Of a stretch of 64,000 bases of DNA, positions 27,907 through 37,739 are shown one piece after another. Every line of letters starts with the position of its first letter. The first letter of the stretch is position 1. Under the pieces are notes generated by a model that was given only the letters and a program-made list of their open reading frames with translations, made no database searches and was not told the DNA's origin. The position numbers were made by a program, and so were the translations under genes. Source of the stretch: Arcobacteraceae bacterium (GTDB lineage: Bacteria > Campylobacterota > Campylobacteria > Campylobacterales > Arcobacteraceae); NCBI GenBank assembly GCA_028687375.1, contig JAQUAG010000003.1:153122-217121 (forward strand). The letters run 5' to 3'.

Positions 27907-28530
27907 TTAATAAGCTAATGGTGTTTTTTTGATTTTTGCATCAGCATCTGGACTAATTGCCCCAAATCCATCAAACTCAATTTGTTGTGCAATACTATCA
28001 AATGGTGTAAGAAGATCATCTTTAAGTGCAAAATGAGCTCTTTGTTCACTTGCATTTTCATATCTTCCACCGTGAACAATCGCAAGCTCAGGACAAACTT
28101 CCGCACAATATCCACAAAAAATACAACGACCAAGATTGATTGAATATTCTACAACCTCTTTTCTTGATTTTGAATCTATTTTTGTTTCCATTCTAATACA
28201 ATTTGAAATACAAATTTTTTCACAAAGTCCACATCCAATACATCTGTTGTTACCACTTTCAAGAAGTCCTAAAAGTTTATGAATAGCTCTGTATCTTGGA
28301 CTAATTGGTAGTTGTTCCATTGGATACTTTACTGTGTGCATTTGGTTTTTAAATAATGCTTCATTCATTATTTTAAATGTAATCCCAAGCCCTTTAAATA
28401 ACTCTGTACTTAAAGTTCTACCCATAACTTGTTTAAAAGCACCCCAACCAGTTTTTGGATACTCTTCAATCTCTACTTGAACATAACCAGATGTTCCTAC
28501 ATTTTTTTCTTTTAAATCATGAAAACTCAT
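27907..28530 (-). CDS. nuoI: NADH-quinone oxidoreductase subunit I (two [4Fe-4S])
   Basis: TYKY subunit carrying clusters N6a and N6b on the way to the quinone site. The 207 residues contain the two ferredoxin motifs CIGCGLCEKICISNCI and CIFCGYCAEVCPELAI, each with CxxCxxCxxxC(P) spacing. The N-terminal ~80 residues form the membrane-contacting amphipathic region. It lies between nuoH and nuoJ with 9-bp gaps. Confidence 0.96.
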   Translation of the reverse strand: MSFHDLKEKNVGTSGYVQVEIEEYPKTGWGAFKQVMGRTLSTELFKGLGITFKIMNEALFKNQMHTVKYPMEQLPISPRYRAIHKLLGLLESGNNRCIGCGLCEKICISNCIRMETKIDSKSRKEVVEYSINLGRCIFCGYCAEVCPELAIVHGGRYENASEQRAHFALKDDLLTPFDSIAQQIEFDGFGAISPDADAKIKKTPLAY

Positions 28531-28539
28531 ATTCTTTCC

Positions 28540-29502
28540 TTATACCATCATCACAATACCAGTGATAACTATGTTTACTAAAGCTATCGGCATCAATACT
28601 TTCCAACATAACCACATCAATTGATCAGGTCTAATATGTGGCCAAGATGCTCTTGTCCATAAAAATACAAATATTAACAATGCAACTTTTAAAAGAATTG
28701 CTAATGCACCTGGGATAATTCCTAAATCATTAAATCCACCAAGGAAAATAATTGAAACTAAAAACGAAATTGTAAAAAGGTTCGCATACTCACCAATAAA
28801 AAACATACCCCATCTCATACCAGAATATTCTGTAGCATATCCACTAACTACCTCAGCTTCATGCTCAAGAAGGTCAAATGGTGTTCTATTTGTTTCTGCA
28901 AATCCAGCAATTAAAAATAGGAAAAATGCCACAGGTTGAGACCAAATTAACCAATCAGTAATTCCACCAGCTTGATAGTTATTGATATCTATTAAACTCA
29001 AACTTCCAATCATCATAATTGGTGCTAAGATTGATAATCCAGTTACAACTTCATACGATAAAAGCTGAATTGCAGTTCTAGCTCCCCCTAAAAGTCCCCA
29101 TTTGTTTGCTTGTGCCATACCAGCTAATAGTGGTCCATAAAGCCCAGTAGCCATTACACCAAGAACAAATAAAATTCCAACACTAACATCAGAAACAATA
29201 ACACCAGGTACAAAAGGAACTGCACTCATAGCAATAAATGCAGTTGCAGCAGTTATAACAGGTGCTATCATAAATATTAATCTATTTGCATTTTGAGGAA
29301 CAAAATCCTCTTTTGTGAATAATTTAATACCATCAGCTGCTATTTGCAATAATCCAAAAGGACCAACATGCATAGGTCCTAATCTTCTTTGCATAAATGC
29401 TAAAACTTTTCTCTCAATATAAGTTGCGAACCCTGCTAAAGCTGAGAATACTAAAAGTATTACAAGAACTTTTACAATAGTCATTAATATATCATTATCC
29501 AT
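28540..29502 (-). CDS. nuoH: NADH-quinone oxidoreductase subunit H (complex I)
   Basis: Membrane subunit that forms the quinone chamber with NuoB and NuoD. The 320 residues show the family signatures ERKVLAFMQRRLGPMHVGPFGLLQ, ADGIKLFTKEDFVP, AGFAETNRTPFDLLEHEAEVV-type sequence (AETNRTPFDLLEHEAEVVSG) and the C-terminal TRASWPHIRPDQLMWLCWK. Eight to nine helices are expected. It begins 3 bp after the second nuoG gene. Confidence 0.97.
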   Translation of the reverse strand: MDNDILMTIVKVLVILLVFSALAGFATYIERKVLAFMQRRLGPMHVGPFGLLQIAADGIKLFTKEDFVPQNANRLIFMIAPVITAATAFIAMSAVPFVPGVIVSDVSVGILFVLGVMATGLYGPLLAGMAQANKWGLLGGARTAIQLLSYEVVTGLSILAPIMMIGSLSLIDINNYQAGGITDWLIWSQPVAFFLFLIAGFAETNRTPFDLLEHEAEVVSGYATEYSGMRWGMFFIGEYANLFTISFLVSIIFLGGFNDLGIIPGALAILLKVALLIFVFLWTRASWPHIRPDQLMWLCWKVLMPIALVNIVITGIVMMV

Positions 29503-29505
29503 TTT

Positions 29506-31947
29506 TTACACCTTTGTTAAATTTGCAGTTACAAATCTATAACTACCAAATAAATTTTTCGTTTCACTATTTTTTTCAAATGTAGGAACATAAGAGATAT
29601 TCCCATCAAGTTGATTATCTACAATAACTATAAGACTTACAACTCCATTTTGTGTTTCAATTTTTACGATATCACCTTGAATGAATTCAGATTTTTCTAT
29701 AAAATCTTTTGAAACATAAAGAGCTGTTTTAGCATCTTCTAATTGTTTTGCAACCGCTGTAAATTCATTAAATTGATTTATAGGGTTTGCATTATAGATG
29801 ATAACACCTTCTAGTTTTTGATTATCTACAGGAGATACAGAATCACCAGAATCTATTTGATTTGAGCTAAGAAGATATCCTCTTTTTTCCTCTGCACCAT
29901 TTGTAAAATGATTTTCAAGATTTTCAAAAGGAATTTTTTCAAATATCTCTTTTGTGTAATCTATCGTATATTTTACTTTTTTATCTAAAATAGTATTAGC
30001 AATATCTTTTAATGTGTATCCATTGTAACTAATAGCAACATTTGTAGGGACAACTCTTTTATTAATATTTACAAAAGTTCCCTCTTGTTGATTCAGTGTT
30101 GGCATATCAAGATTTCCATCACCTAAAGCACTTATCTCTACATCTGCTTTCATATTGTAACCAACAGTTTTTCCTGTTGCTTTTTCATCTAAATCACATA
30201 GCAAGCTTACACCTAAAGTATTTGTAGATGATGGAATAATAACAACACTAAAATCTGTATATTTTTCAATTATCCCACAAAGTTTTGCTAAGTTTTCGCT
30301 ATTTGGGTGACCATATAAATCTTCCCCAACTACTAAAGTATAACTATCTTTTTTCTCATTCATCGCAGCTATTGTTTCAAGTAAGCTATCATCACTTCCA
30401 ATCATCTCGATTAGTTTAGTAGTTTGGTAACTTACCTCTTTTGCAACTTTTTTAGATACCTCTTTAATGACCTCTTTCTCTTCACCAGTTGCTTCATCTT
30501 TAACAACTTCTGTTACTTTTTCTTTTACAGTTTCTGTAATAGTTTTTGTTTTTGTCTCTTTTAGACTCTCTAAATATGAAGCAATTTGAGTAGGTAATTC
30601 TTTTCCAAAAATATCTAAAATAAGATATAAAATAGCCTCTTCACAAAGTGGTGCATGGAAAACAGTCTCTATAGTTTTTCCTTTTTTGCCAAAACCTTCA
30701 ACTGTAGTATCAGCTAAAGGATGGAAATAAAGCCCTGAACCTTTGTTTAAAGAGATTGAATTATTAAATCCATATCGTACACTTGGTGCATCTGATTTGA
30801 AATATGTCCCTACAGATACTACAAAATTACTATTATGAAGTGTATTTAAATCTCCACTATAAAGTGAATTTCCACTCACAGATGCAAAATTATTTAAAAA
30901 CTTTTTATATTTAAAAGCATCATCATTTACAAGTTTTACACCAAGTTTAACTTTCAGTTTTTGCAAAATATATGCCTCTTCATTTGTAATAAAACTGTTA
31001 AATAAAATAGTTTCACACCCTTTAAATGCTTCAACAACTCTATTAAAAGCAACTTCATCTTTTGAAATAACTTGATTAGTATAATCAAATCCAAATCTTG
31101 CAGCTCCACTTAAACTTGTATAATGCGCATCATTTGTAACTCTATAGATTTTATTTGTTTCATTTTTTATATCTGTATGCTTTACTTCATAATAAAGAAG
31201 TGAACAATCAGAGCTAAATGGATTAGCTGCTGGTATACGCGTCAGTTCCCACGCATTTGTAGTGTATTTAAAATCACTACTTACAAGTGCACCAACAGGA
31301 CAAACAGCAATACACTCACCACAATCTATACACTTGTCCTCTTCAAAACTAATAATATTTTTATTAAGTTTATTCCACATACTATATGCATCTTTTGGCA
31401 TATTATCTTTGTAACTTTTATCTAAAGCTTCACTTCCTCTAGCAGTTGTCCCAAGAGCATTTGAACCTATCATATCTTTACAAACAGTAACACACTTTTC
31501 ACAAACGATACAAAGTCCAGGGTCATAACTCATAACCCCCCAATTTTTAGTATCTCTTAAAACATCTTTTACTGCATAGTTTTGTTTATCTACACCCATA
31601 TAAAGTGTATAGTTTTGAAGTTCACATTCTCCACTTTGATCACAAACACCACATTGTAGTGGATGGTTTACATCATAAACTTCCATAATAGCTCGTCTTT
31701 CAACCTCTATATTTTCAGTTTTTGTTGTTATTTCCATTCCATCTTTTACTTTTGCATTACAAGCATAAATTTGCTTTCCACCAGATTCAACAAGACATAA
31801 CCTACAAGCAAGTGTAGGTGAACATCTCGTCAAATAACAGATAGCAGGGATAAATATATCATTTGCCCTCGCAACATTTAATATATATTCACCGTCTTTT
31901 GCTTGACAATCTTTACCATCAATTTTTACAGTAATCAAATCACTCAT
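29506..31947 (-). CDS. nuoG: NADH-quinone oxidoreductase subunit G, second paralogue (NuoG2)
   Basis: Large Fe-S subunit of complex I, second of two tandem copies (813 residues from the ATG at 31947; a longer frame to 31965 adds six residues within the previous gene). The N-terminal [2Fe-2S] motif CYLTRCSPTLACRLC, the His-Cys3 motif HPLQCGVCDQSGEC and two ferredoxin motifs CIVCEKCVTVC and CIDCGECIAVC are intact. The four cysteines that hold cluster N7 in the upstream copy are mostly gone here (region NPFSSDCSLL ... YTSLSGAARFGF). A charged Glu/Lys/Val-rich insert lies at about residues 467-505. The 8-bp overlap with the upstream copy suggests coupled translation. Which copy enters the complex, or whether both do, cannot be seen. 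Confidence 0.9.
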   Translation of the reverse strand: MSDLITVKIDGKDCQAKDGEYILNVARANDIFIPAICYLTRCSPTLACRLCLVESGGKQIYACNAKVKDGMEITTKTENIEVERRAIMEVYDVNHPLQCGVCDQSGECELQNYTLYMGVDKQNYAVKDVLRDTKNWGVMSYDPGLCIVCEKCVTVCKDMIGSNALGTTARGSEALDKSYKDNMPKDAYSMWNKLNKNIISFEEDKCIDCGECIAVCPVGALVSSDFKYTTNAWELTRIPAANPFSSDCSLLYYEVKHTDIKNETNKIYRVTNDAHYTSLSGAARFGFDYTNQVISKDEVAFNRVVEAFKGCETILFNSFITNEEAYILQKLKVKLGVKLVNDDAFKYKKFLNNFASVSGNSLYSGDLNTLHNSNFVVSVGTYFKSDAPSVRYGFNNSISLNKGSGLYFHPLADTTVEGFGKKGKTIETVFHAPLCEEAILYLILDIFGKELPTQIASYLESLKETKTKTITETVKEKVTEVVKDEATGEEKEVIKEVSKKVAKEVSYQTTKLIEMIGSDDSLLETIAAMNEKKDSYTLVVGEDLYGHPNSENLAKLCGIIEKYTDFSVVIIPSSTNTLGVSLLCDLDEKATGKTVGYNMKADVEISALGDGNLDMPTLNQQEGTFVNINKRVVPTNVAISYNGYTLKDIANTILDKKVKYTIDYTKEIFEKIPFENLENHFTNGAEEKRGYLLSSNQIDSGDSVSPVDNQKLEGVIIYNANPINQFNEFTAVAKQLEDAKTALYVSKDFIEKSEFIQGDIVKIETQNGVVSLIVIVDNQLDGNISYVPTFEKNSETKNLFGSYRFVTANLTKV

Positions 31948-34201
31948 CTGCACCAACCTTTTCAATTTTTACTCTTTTAAATCTATAACCAGACGGTATC
32001 AAATCATCACTTAATCCATCATCAAATGTAGGATAAACTGCAATTGTACCTTTTATTGTTGTATCTACTTTAAAAATTTTCGTTTTTACTTGATTTCCAT
32101 AAATAATATTTACTTTATCACCAGCTTTTATTTTAGCAGCTGTTGCAAACGATGCACTTCCTCGTAAGTGTGTATCAGACTGGAGAAGTAACGACTTTCC
32201 TGTTGCTCTATTAAACTGATGTAATGGTTCACATCTATATACGACACTTCCATTGTATGTTTCAAGTTCATCAACTTCGTCTGGAACTTCATCACTTATA
32301 GGAACTTCAAATTGATTTAAAGGATACCCTCTTAAATCATTTCCATACTTATCAAATCCATTTTTCATATCATCAAATTTTATAGCTTTAAACTCATTTT
32401 TTGAAGCTAAAAGCTCTGTATAACCAATTGTATGTGGTTGTTTTTCATCTAAAATTTCATTTGCTAAATCATTTAAACAATACCCATCAAATAAAATAGC
32501 TGCATTTGTATTTACAACTTTTAAATCAATTGAAGTAAATGTCCCCTCTTGTTGATTTAGAGCTGGAACATTAAAATGTCCATTTCCACCTTTTGAGATG
32601 ATATAGTCTCCAAGTTCATTGTATCCTACAACTTTACCTTCAACGGTAGGATCAAGGTCACATAAAAGAGCAACGCCTAAACTATTTGTAAATGGTGGCA
32701 TTAAAAGAATTTTAAAGTCACCATATTTTTCAAGTAATCCTACAAGTTTTGCAATATTTTCACTATTTTTATGTCCATAGATATCTGTTCCAATGATAAG
32801 AGTTTTTTGTCTTTTTCTTGTAAATTTAGTTTGAATAAGTTCAATCTCTTCCTCACCAACACTAGATTCTCCACTTAAATAACCAATATCAAGATCAGCT
32901 AAATACTCTTTTATATTTTCTGGAGCATTTTCAATAAATGCTTTACAAAGCATTGCTACTATGGCCTCTTCACTTCCAACTTCATATTTAACAAATTGAG
33001 TGTATTTGTTTGATAAAGCAATATCATCAATTGGATGCATATATATAAATTCTGCTCTTTTTTTCTTTGTAGCGATGTTTACATTATATTTTACAACTGG
33101 ATTATCTCTACTAATTCTAGTTCCAATCATAATAATTCCATCACTTGAAGCAACTGTTTGATTTGTAGCACTATAAAGATTTTTTCCAACTATACTACTA
33201 TATGTTGTTAAAAACTTTTTATAGTTGTAACCATCTTCATTTACAAGCTTTATTCCAAGTTTTTCTTTTAGTTTTTGTAAAATCAGTACTTCTTCATTTG
33301 TGATATATGAGTTAAATTTAATACTATTACAAGATTTTAATGCATTCACTGCAGTATCAAATTCCTCTTTTGTTTTATTTACTTTTTTATTTCCAAAATC
33401 AAATCCAAATCTTCCAGCACCACAAAGTGTAGAAAACTCAAAATCATTTTTTACCCTTGCAATTTTTGTACCATACTTCACATCATAAATTAAAGCACAT
33501 CCACTACTACAATGAGCACAAGTAGCTGGTATTTGTTTACTTTCCCAAGAATTTGAACTATATTTGTACGGATTTGAAACCAATGCTCCAACTGGACAAA
33601 CCGAGATGCAATCCCCACATTGTTCACATCTTGACATTTTAATATCAATAGTTGATTTGTATCCACCTGGTTTGATATACAGTGCAGCAGTTCCTATCAC
33701 TTCATTACAAGTATGAACACATTTTTCACACATAATACAAAGATGTGGATCGTATCCTAAAACACCCCATTTCTTTTGTTTTCTATTTTCCTCTTTAACT
33801 GCAAATTCTTGTGAATCTACTTGAAACTCTAAAGTTTTATTTTGTAAATCACACTCTCCACTTTTGTCACAAACACCACATTGTAATGGATGATTTACAT
33901 CATAAAGTTTCATAATATTTGTTCTATGATGAGTTAACTCTTCATTGTTTGTAGTAACCACTGTACCATTAACTGCTTTTTCTTGGCAACTTAAAATATT
34001 TCCCTCAACTCCATCAACTTTTACTGCACACATTCTACAACTAGCAATTGGAGAAACTTTTGATAAATAACACATCGTTGGAATATAAATATCATTTTTT
34101 CTAGCAATTTGTAAAATCGTTTCACCATAAGTTCCATGACACTCTTTACCATCAATAAGAATAGTAATCGGCTTTCCTCTATGTTCTATTTTTTCACTCA
34201 T
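31940..34201 (-). CDS. nuoG: NADH-quinone oxidoreductase subunit G, first paralogue (NuoG1)
   Basis: First of two tandem NuoG proteins (753 residues). Cluster motifs in order: [2Fe-2S] CYLSKVSPIASCRMC with a later LSCQ cysteine, HPLQCGVCDKSGEC, CIMCEKCVHTC, CEQCGDCISVC, and an N7-type set CAHCSSGC with a fourth Cys in FSTLCGAGRFGF. The rest is a molybdopterin-oxidoreductase-like domain without a cofactor role. The start is the ATG at 34201, which overlaps the stop of the NuoF-like gene by 4 bp (ATGA); the longer frame to 34237 is less likely. Similarity to the following copy runs along the whole length (for example LNQQEGTF, LGVALLCDLD). Confidence 0.92.
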   Translation of the reverse strand: MSEKIEHRGKPITILIDGKECHGTYGETILQIARKNDIYIPTMCYLSKVSPIASCRMCAVKVDGVEGNILSCQEKAVNGTVVTTNNEELTHHRTNIMKLYDVNHPLQCGVCDKSGECDLQNKTLEFQVDSQEFAVKEENRKQKKWGVLGYDPHLCIMCEKCVHTCNEVIGTAALYIKPGGYKSTIDIKMSRCEQCGDCISVCPVGALVSNPYKYSSNSWESKQIPATCAHCSSGCALIYDVKYGTKIARVKNDFEFSTLCGAGRFGFDFGNKKVNKTKEEFDTAVNALKSCNSIKFNSYITNEEVLILQKLKEKLGIKLVNEDGYNYKKFLTTYSSIVGKNLYSATNQTVASSDGIIMIGTRISRDNPVVKYNVNIATKKKRAEFIYMHPIDDIALSNKYTQFVKYEVGSEEAIVAMLCKAFIENAPENIKEYLADLDIGYLSGESSVGEEEIELIQTKFTRKRQKTLIIGTDIYGHKNSENIAKLVGLLEKYGDFKILLMPPFTNSLGVALLCDLDPTVEGKVVGYNELGDYIISKGGNGHFNVPALNQQEGTFTSIDLKVVNTNAAILFDGYCLNDLANEILDEKQPHTIGYTELLASKNEFKAIKFDDMKNGFDKYGNDLRGYPLNQFEVPISDEVPDEVDELETYNGSVVYRCEPLHQFNRATGKSLLLQSDTHLRGSASFATAAKIKAGDKVNIIYGNQVKTKIFKVDTTIKGTIAVYPTFDDGLSDDLIPSGYRFKRVKIEKVGADE

Positions 34202-36213
34202 ACTGCCACCATCCCTAGGTAATAACATCTCATACATCTTTCAGCTTCCGCTTGTGCTTCCTCAGCTGTAAATCCTAAATTTACCTCTCTATTATTGTCT
34301 TTTCTTATTTCAGTTGGAAGTTTTTCACTTACCTCTCGTGGAAGCCCTGGCATCCAACCTTTGATTTTCTCTTTTTTATTATAAACTTTAAGTTTATTCA
34401 TATGGTCTTCCATAATCTCTTCATCTGTAAGAGTCACTTTCCCATCATAGATATATCTACTAATTACTGAAGCTGCTCGTCTTGCTTGTCCAACTGCATT
34501 TACAATGGTCATAGGTCCATATTCACAATCACCTGCTGCAAATAATCCAGCTTTTGAAGTCATATAATCTTTACCATTTGTTTGCAAAGTTCCCCAAGAT
34601 GTCATTGTAAGTTCCCAATCTTTTGGTAATATTTGTAAATCACAAGCTTGTGAAACTGCTGGTATTACATAATCACACTCAATTTCAAAATCTCCATCAT
34701 CTCTTTTTACAAGTTCAGGTCTTCCACCATTTGGATCAGGAACTAATTCATATTGATTGATAAGAAGTGATTTTATTACACCATCTTCATCTCTAATCGT
34801 ATCAATAGCACTATGAAAAATAAACTCTACACCCTCTTCCACTGCTTCTGTATACTCTTCTAAAGTTGTATTTCTTATAATTGTTTTTTCATCTCTTCGA
34901 TAAAGCATTACAACTCTTTTTGCACCTTCTCTAATACTACATCTAACAACATCCATAGATGTAAATCCACCACCAACACAAACAACCGTTTTGTCTTTGA
35001 GTTCATTCGATGCTGGACTTCCAATTTTAAATTTATGCCAAAGGTTTACCTTATCAAGCATCGCAATTGCACCCCAATAGCCATGATGATTTTCATTTTC
35101 ATTTTCACATCTTACAGCTTTACTAAGTCTAGCTCCAAAAGCTAAAAGTGTCGCATCAAACTCTGATTCTATCTCTTTTAATCTATCGGCAGTTACTCTA
35201 TGATTTGTAATTACTTCAACCGTATCAAGCTCTGTAACTAATTTTATATCTTCATTATATTTGCCAAATGGCATCCTATATTCAGGAACTCCAACAGTAA
35301 CTTCTCCACCTAAAACAGGTAATTCCTCGAAAATTGTTACGCTTATTCCTTGAACTCCAAGATAATAAGCAGCAGTTAGTCCTGCTGGACCTGCACCTAT
35401 AATAGCTACTTTTTTTCCATCATTCTTTGGTTTTTGCACTTTTACTGGATGAATCCACTCTAGTTTATGATCTGTTTCATAATCAGCACCAATTCTTTTA
35501 AGCTCCATAATAGAGATAGGTTCATCAAGATTCGTTCTTCTACAGGCTGTTTCACATGGATGGGGACACACTCTTCCACAAGTATGAGCTAATGGCATAT
35601 GCTCTCTAGTAGCACTTAAACTTGCACTAAAATCAAGATCTCTTACCCCTTCAATATATGCTGGAATATCTATATGTGCTGGACACATATCTGTACAAGG
35701 TGCAGTAATATTTGCTATATATTTTGAATCATCTACAAGATACCATGGCGATTTAGACTTTGTATCTATTAATTTTTTAAAATCATCATTAAAATACTTG
35801 ATCATTTGTAAAATAGGCACTGGTACAGTTTTACCAATTTCACATTTACTTGTAGCCATCATCGTATCACTAATCTCATTTAAGTGCTCAAGATCGCTAT
35901 ACGCACCTTCACCTCTTGCAATTTTATCAAGCATATCGTAAAGTATTCGTCCACCCCATCTTCCAGGTGCACATCTTCCACACATTTCACTATATTCTTG
36001 ATATTGTTTTGCATAATTAACAGCAAGTTTTACAACATCTACATCTTTTGTAAAAAGTGCAAATCCATCCCAACCAACAAAAGCTTTTGTATGATTTTTT
36101 TTATCATACTCAATTGGCAATTTTGCAGATGATTCTTTCCAATCATCAATAGATTCAATATCTCTATTGTCTATCAATTCCCCTTGCCAAGTTGAAAAAT
36201 ATACTTTACTCAC
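34198..36213 (-). CDS. NuoF-replacing flavoprotein: NuoF-type Fe-S stretch fused to GltD-like FAD/NAD(P)H oxidoreductase
   Basis: Occupies the nuoF position in the operon but has no NADH/FMN-binding NuoF domain. The first ~150 residues keep the NuoF C-terminal Fe-S layout (MCGRCAPGRWGG with a later Cys in SKCEIGK), yet the third of the four expected cysteines is Gly. A GltD-type domain follows: Cys motifs CTDMCPAHIDIPAYI and CGRVCPHPCETACRR, FAD-binding IIGAGPAGLTAAYYL, NAD(P)-binding CVGGGFTSMDVVR and the C-terminal FAD motif GLFAAGDCEYGPMTIVNAVGQ. At 671 residues it could feed electrons from NAD(P)H or another donor into NuoG. Campylobacterota are known to lack canonical NuoE/NuoF; the donor here is an inference. 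The start is GTG with AGGA upstream. Confidence 0.88.
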   Translation of the reverse strand: MSKVYFSTWQGELIDNRDIESIDDWKESSAKLPIEYDKKNHTKAFVGWDGFALFTKDVDVVKLAVNYAKQYQEYSEMCGRCAPGRWGGRILYDMLDKIARGEGAYSDLEHLNEISDTMMATSKCEIGKTVPVPILQMIKYFNDDFKKLIDTKSKSPWYLVDDSKYIANITAPCTDMCPAHIDIPAYIEGVRDLDFSASLSATREHMPLAHTCGRVCPHPCETACRRTNLDEPISIMELKRIGADYETDHKLEWIHPVKVQKPKNDGKKVAIIGAGPAGLTAAYYLGVQGISVTIFEELPVLGGEVTVGVPEYRMPFGKYNEDIKLVTELDTVEVITNHRVTADRLKEIESEFDATLLAFGARLSKAVRCENENENHHGYWGAIAMLDKVNLWHKFKIGSPASNELKDKTVVCVGGGFTSMDVVRCSIREGAKRVVMLYRRDEKTIIRNTTLEEYTEAVEEGVEFIFHSAIDTIRDEDGVIKSLLINQYELVPDPNGGRPELVKRDDGDFEIECDYVIPAVSQACDLQILPKDWELTMTSWGTLQTNGKDYMTSKAGLFAAGDCEYGPMTIVNAVGQARRAASVISRYIYDGKVTLTDEEIMEDHMNKLKVYNKKEKIKGWMPGLPREVSEKLPTEIRKDNNREVNLGFTAEEAQAEAERCMRCYYLGMVAV

Positions 36214-36221
36214 AAATTTTC

Positions 36222-36497
36222 CTATTCTTCTTCTGTTTCTGTCGTATTTTCAACAACAGTTGATTCATCTTGTGTTTTTTTAATCACTACAGTCCAATCT
36301 ACTTCATTGAATTTTAGAGAATTCATCAAAGTCCAATTATTTTCTTTTACTGCATCCGCTACATTTTGAACAGCTGAAAAATCACCGATTTCAAATAAAA
36401 ATATCCCATTTTCATCTTGTGATATTTCATTATTCATAAGTTCTACCAATCTTGGTATAAAATCTACGCCATGGTTTCTTAAATCATATCTTTTCAT
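36222..36497 (-). CDS. small NuoE-position protein of Campylobacterota-type complex I
   Basis: A 91-residue acidic protein in the nuoE position, between nuoD and the NuoF-like gene. It has no cysteines, so it cannot hold the [2Fe-2S] cluster N1a of true NuoE. It resembles the small proteins annotated as subunit E in Campylobacter and relatives (Cj1575c position). A Glu/Thr-rich tail ends the protein. It probably helps dock the peripheral flavoprotein or an electron donor; this is inferred from position. Confidence 0.82.
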   Translation of the reverse strand: MKRYDLRNHGVDFIPRLVELMNNEISQDENGIFLFEIGDFSAVQNVADAVKENNWTLMNSLKFNEVDWTVVIKKTQDESTVVENTTETEEE

Positions 36498-36510
36498 TTT
36501 ATACCCCTAA

Positions 36511-37737
36511 CTACCTATCAATTTCGCCAAAAACGATATTAAGGTTACCAATAATAGTAACAACATCGGCAAGTTGATGCCCTGGTAATAAATCTTGTAA
36601 TAATCCTGTATGCCAAAAACTTGGAGCTCTAAGTTTCATTCTATATGGATACGGGCTTCCATCACTTACGATATAAAATCCAAGTTCCCCTTTTGGAGAT
36701 TCAGTAGCCACATATACTTCACCAACTGGTGGTCTCATCCCTTGAGTAACAAGAACAAAATGTTGCATCAAAGAGTAATTCTGAGTCATCATCTCCTCTT
36801 TTGAAGCTGAGATATATTGAGGTGCATGAGCCATAAGTTGAGTATCACTCTCATGATACATAGGGATTAATTGTTTTAAAATTCTCATTGATTGATGCAT
36901 CTCAGCCATATGAAGTTTATATCTTCCATAACTATCACAAGTTTCTGAATAAGGTACATCAAATTCTAATTTAGAATAAAGTCCATAAGGAATCTCTTTT
37001 CTTAAATCCCATTTCACCCCACTTCCTCTTAAAACAAGTCCAGTACAACCCCATGATTTAGCCATCTCTTTTGAAACAACTCCAACATTTTCTAGTCTCA
37101 TTCTCCAAATTCTATTTGTAGTTAAAAGACCTTCATAAATTTTAATTTGTTCAGTCAAAATTCCCATAAACTTTTCTAAGTTTTCTATCCAACCTTTTGG
37201 AAGATCTAGTGGAACTCCACCAATTCTAACAGCACTGTGAGTAAGTCTTGCTCCACAATAATCTTCCATTAAGTCCATTGCAAATTCTCTTTCTCTAAAA
37301 GCATAAAGGAAAACAGACATTGCCCCAACATCAAGTGCATGAGTTGCAAGCCAAAATAAGTGAGAGATAATTCTATTAATTTCAACTAGCATTGTTCTTA
37401 TTACTTCAGCTCTTTGTGGTGCTTCTATTCCAAGAAGTTTCTCAACAGCAAGTGAGTAACCATAGTTATTTGAAGTAGCTGCTATATAATCCATCCTATC
37501 TGTTGTTGGTAAAAATTCATTATAAATCATATTTTCACCCATTTTTTCCATACCTCTATGAAGGTATCCAACATCTGGATAAGCTTTTACAACTTCTTCC
37601 CCTTGTAATTCTAATACAAGTCTAAGTTGACCGTGAGCAGATGGATGTTGTGGTCCAAAGTTTACAACCATTGTGTTGTCTTCTCTATCAAATGCTATAT
37701 TTTCAAAAAAAGGTTTTAGTCTATTTGTTTGTTGCAT
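36511..37737 (-). CDS. nuoD: NADH-quinone oxidoreductase subunit D (complex I)
   Basis: 49-kDa subunit that forms the quinone site with NuoB. The 408-residue protein has the signature [22 protein letters not shown] with the quinone-site His, then [24 protein letters not shown] and the C-terminal [18 protein letters not shown]. It is separate from nuoC, which ends 2 bp upstream. No unusual change is seen in the conserved parts. Confidence 0.97.
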   Translation of the reverse strand: MQQTNRLKPFFENIAFDREDNTMVVNFGPQHPSAHGQLRLVLELQGEEVVKAYPDVGYLHRGMEKMGENMIYNEFLPTTDRMDYIAATSNNYGYSLAVEKLLGIEAPQRAEVIRTMLVEINRIISHLFWLATHALDVGAMSVFLYAFREREFAMDLMEDYCGARLTHSAVRIGGVPLDLPKGWIENLEKFMGILTEQIKIYEGLLTTNRIWRMRLENVGVVSKEMAKSWGCTGLVLRGSGVKWDLRKEIPYGLYSKLEFDVPYSETCDSYGRYKLHMAEMHQSMRILKQLIPMYHESDTQLMAHAPQYISASKEEMMTQNYSLMQHFVLVTQGMRPPVGEVYVATESPKGELGFYIVSDGSPYPYRMKLRAPSFWHTGLLQDLLPGHQLADVVTIIGNLNIVFGEIDR

Positions 37738-37739
37738 AT

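Noticed and set aside
27915-28133. 72-codon frame on the minus strand inside nuoI
   Set aside because: Alternate frame of the nuoI coding sequence whose Fe-S motifs are clearly real.
29506-34201. Tandem nuoG copies as an assembly duplication
   Set aside because: The copies are strongly diverged, with different cysteine patterns and a unique insert, so they are true paralogues.
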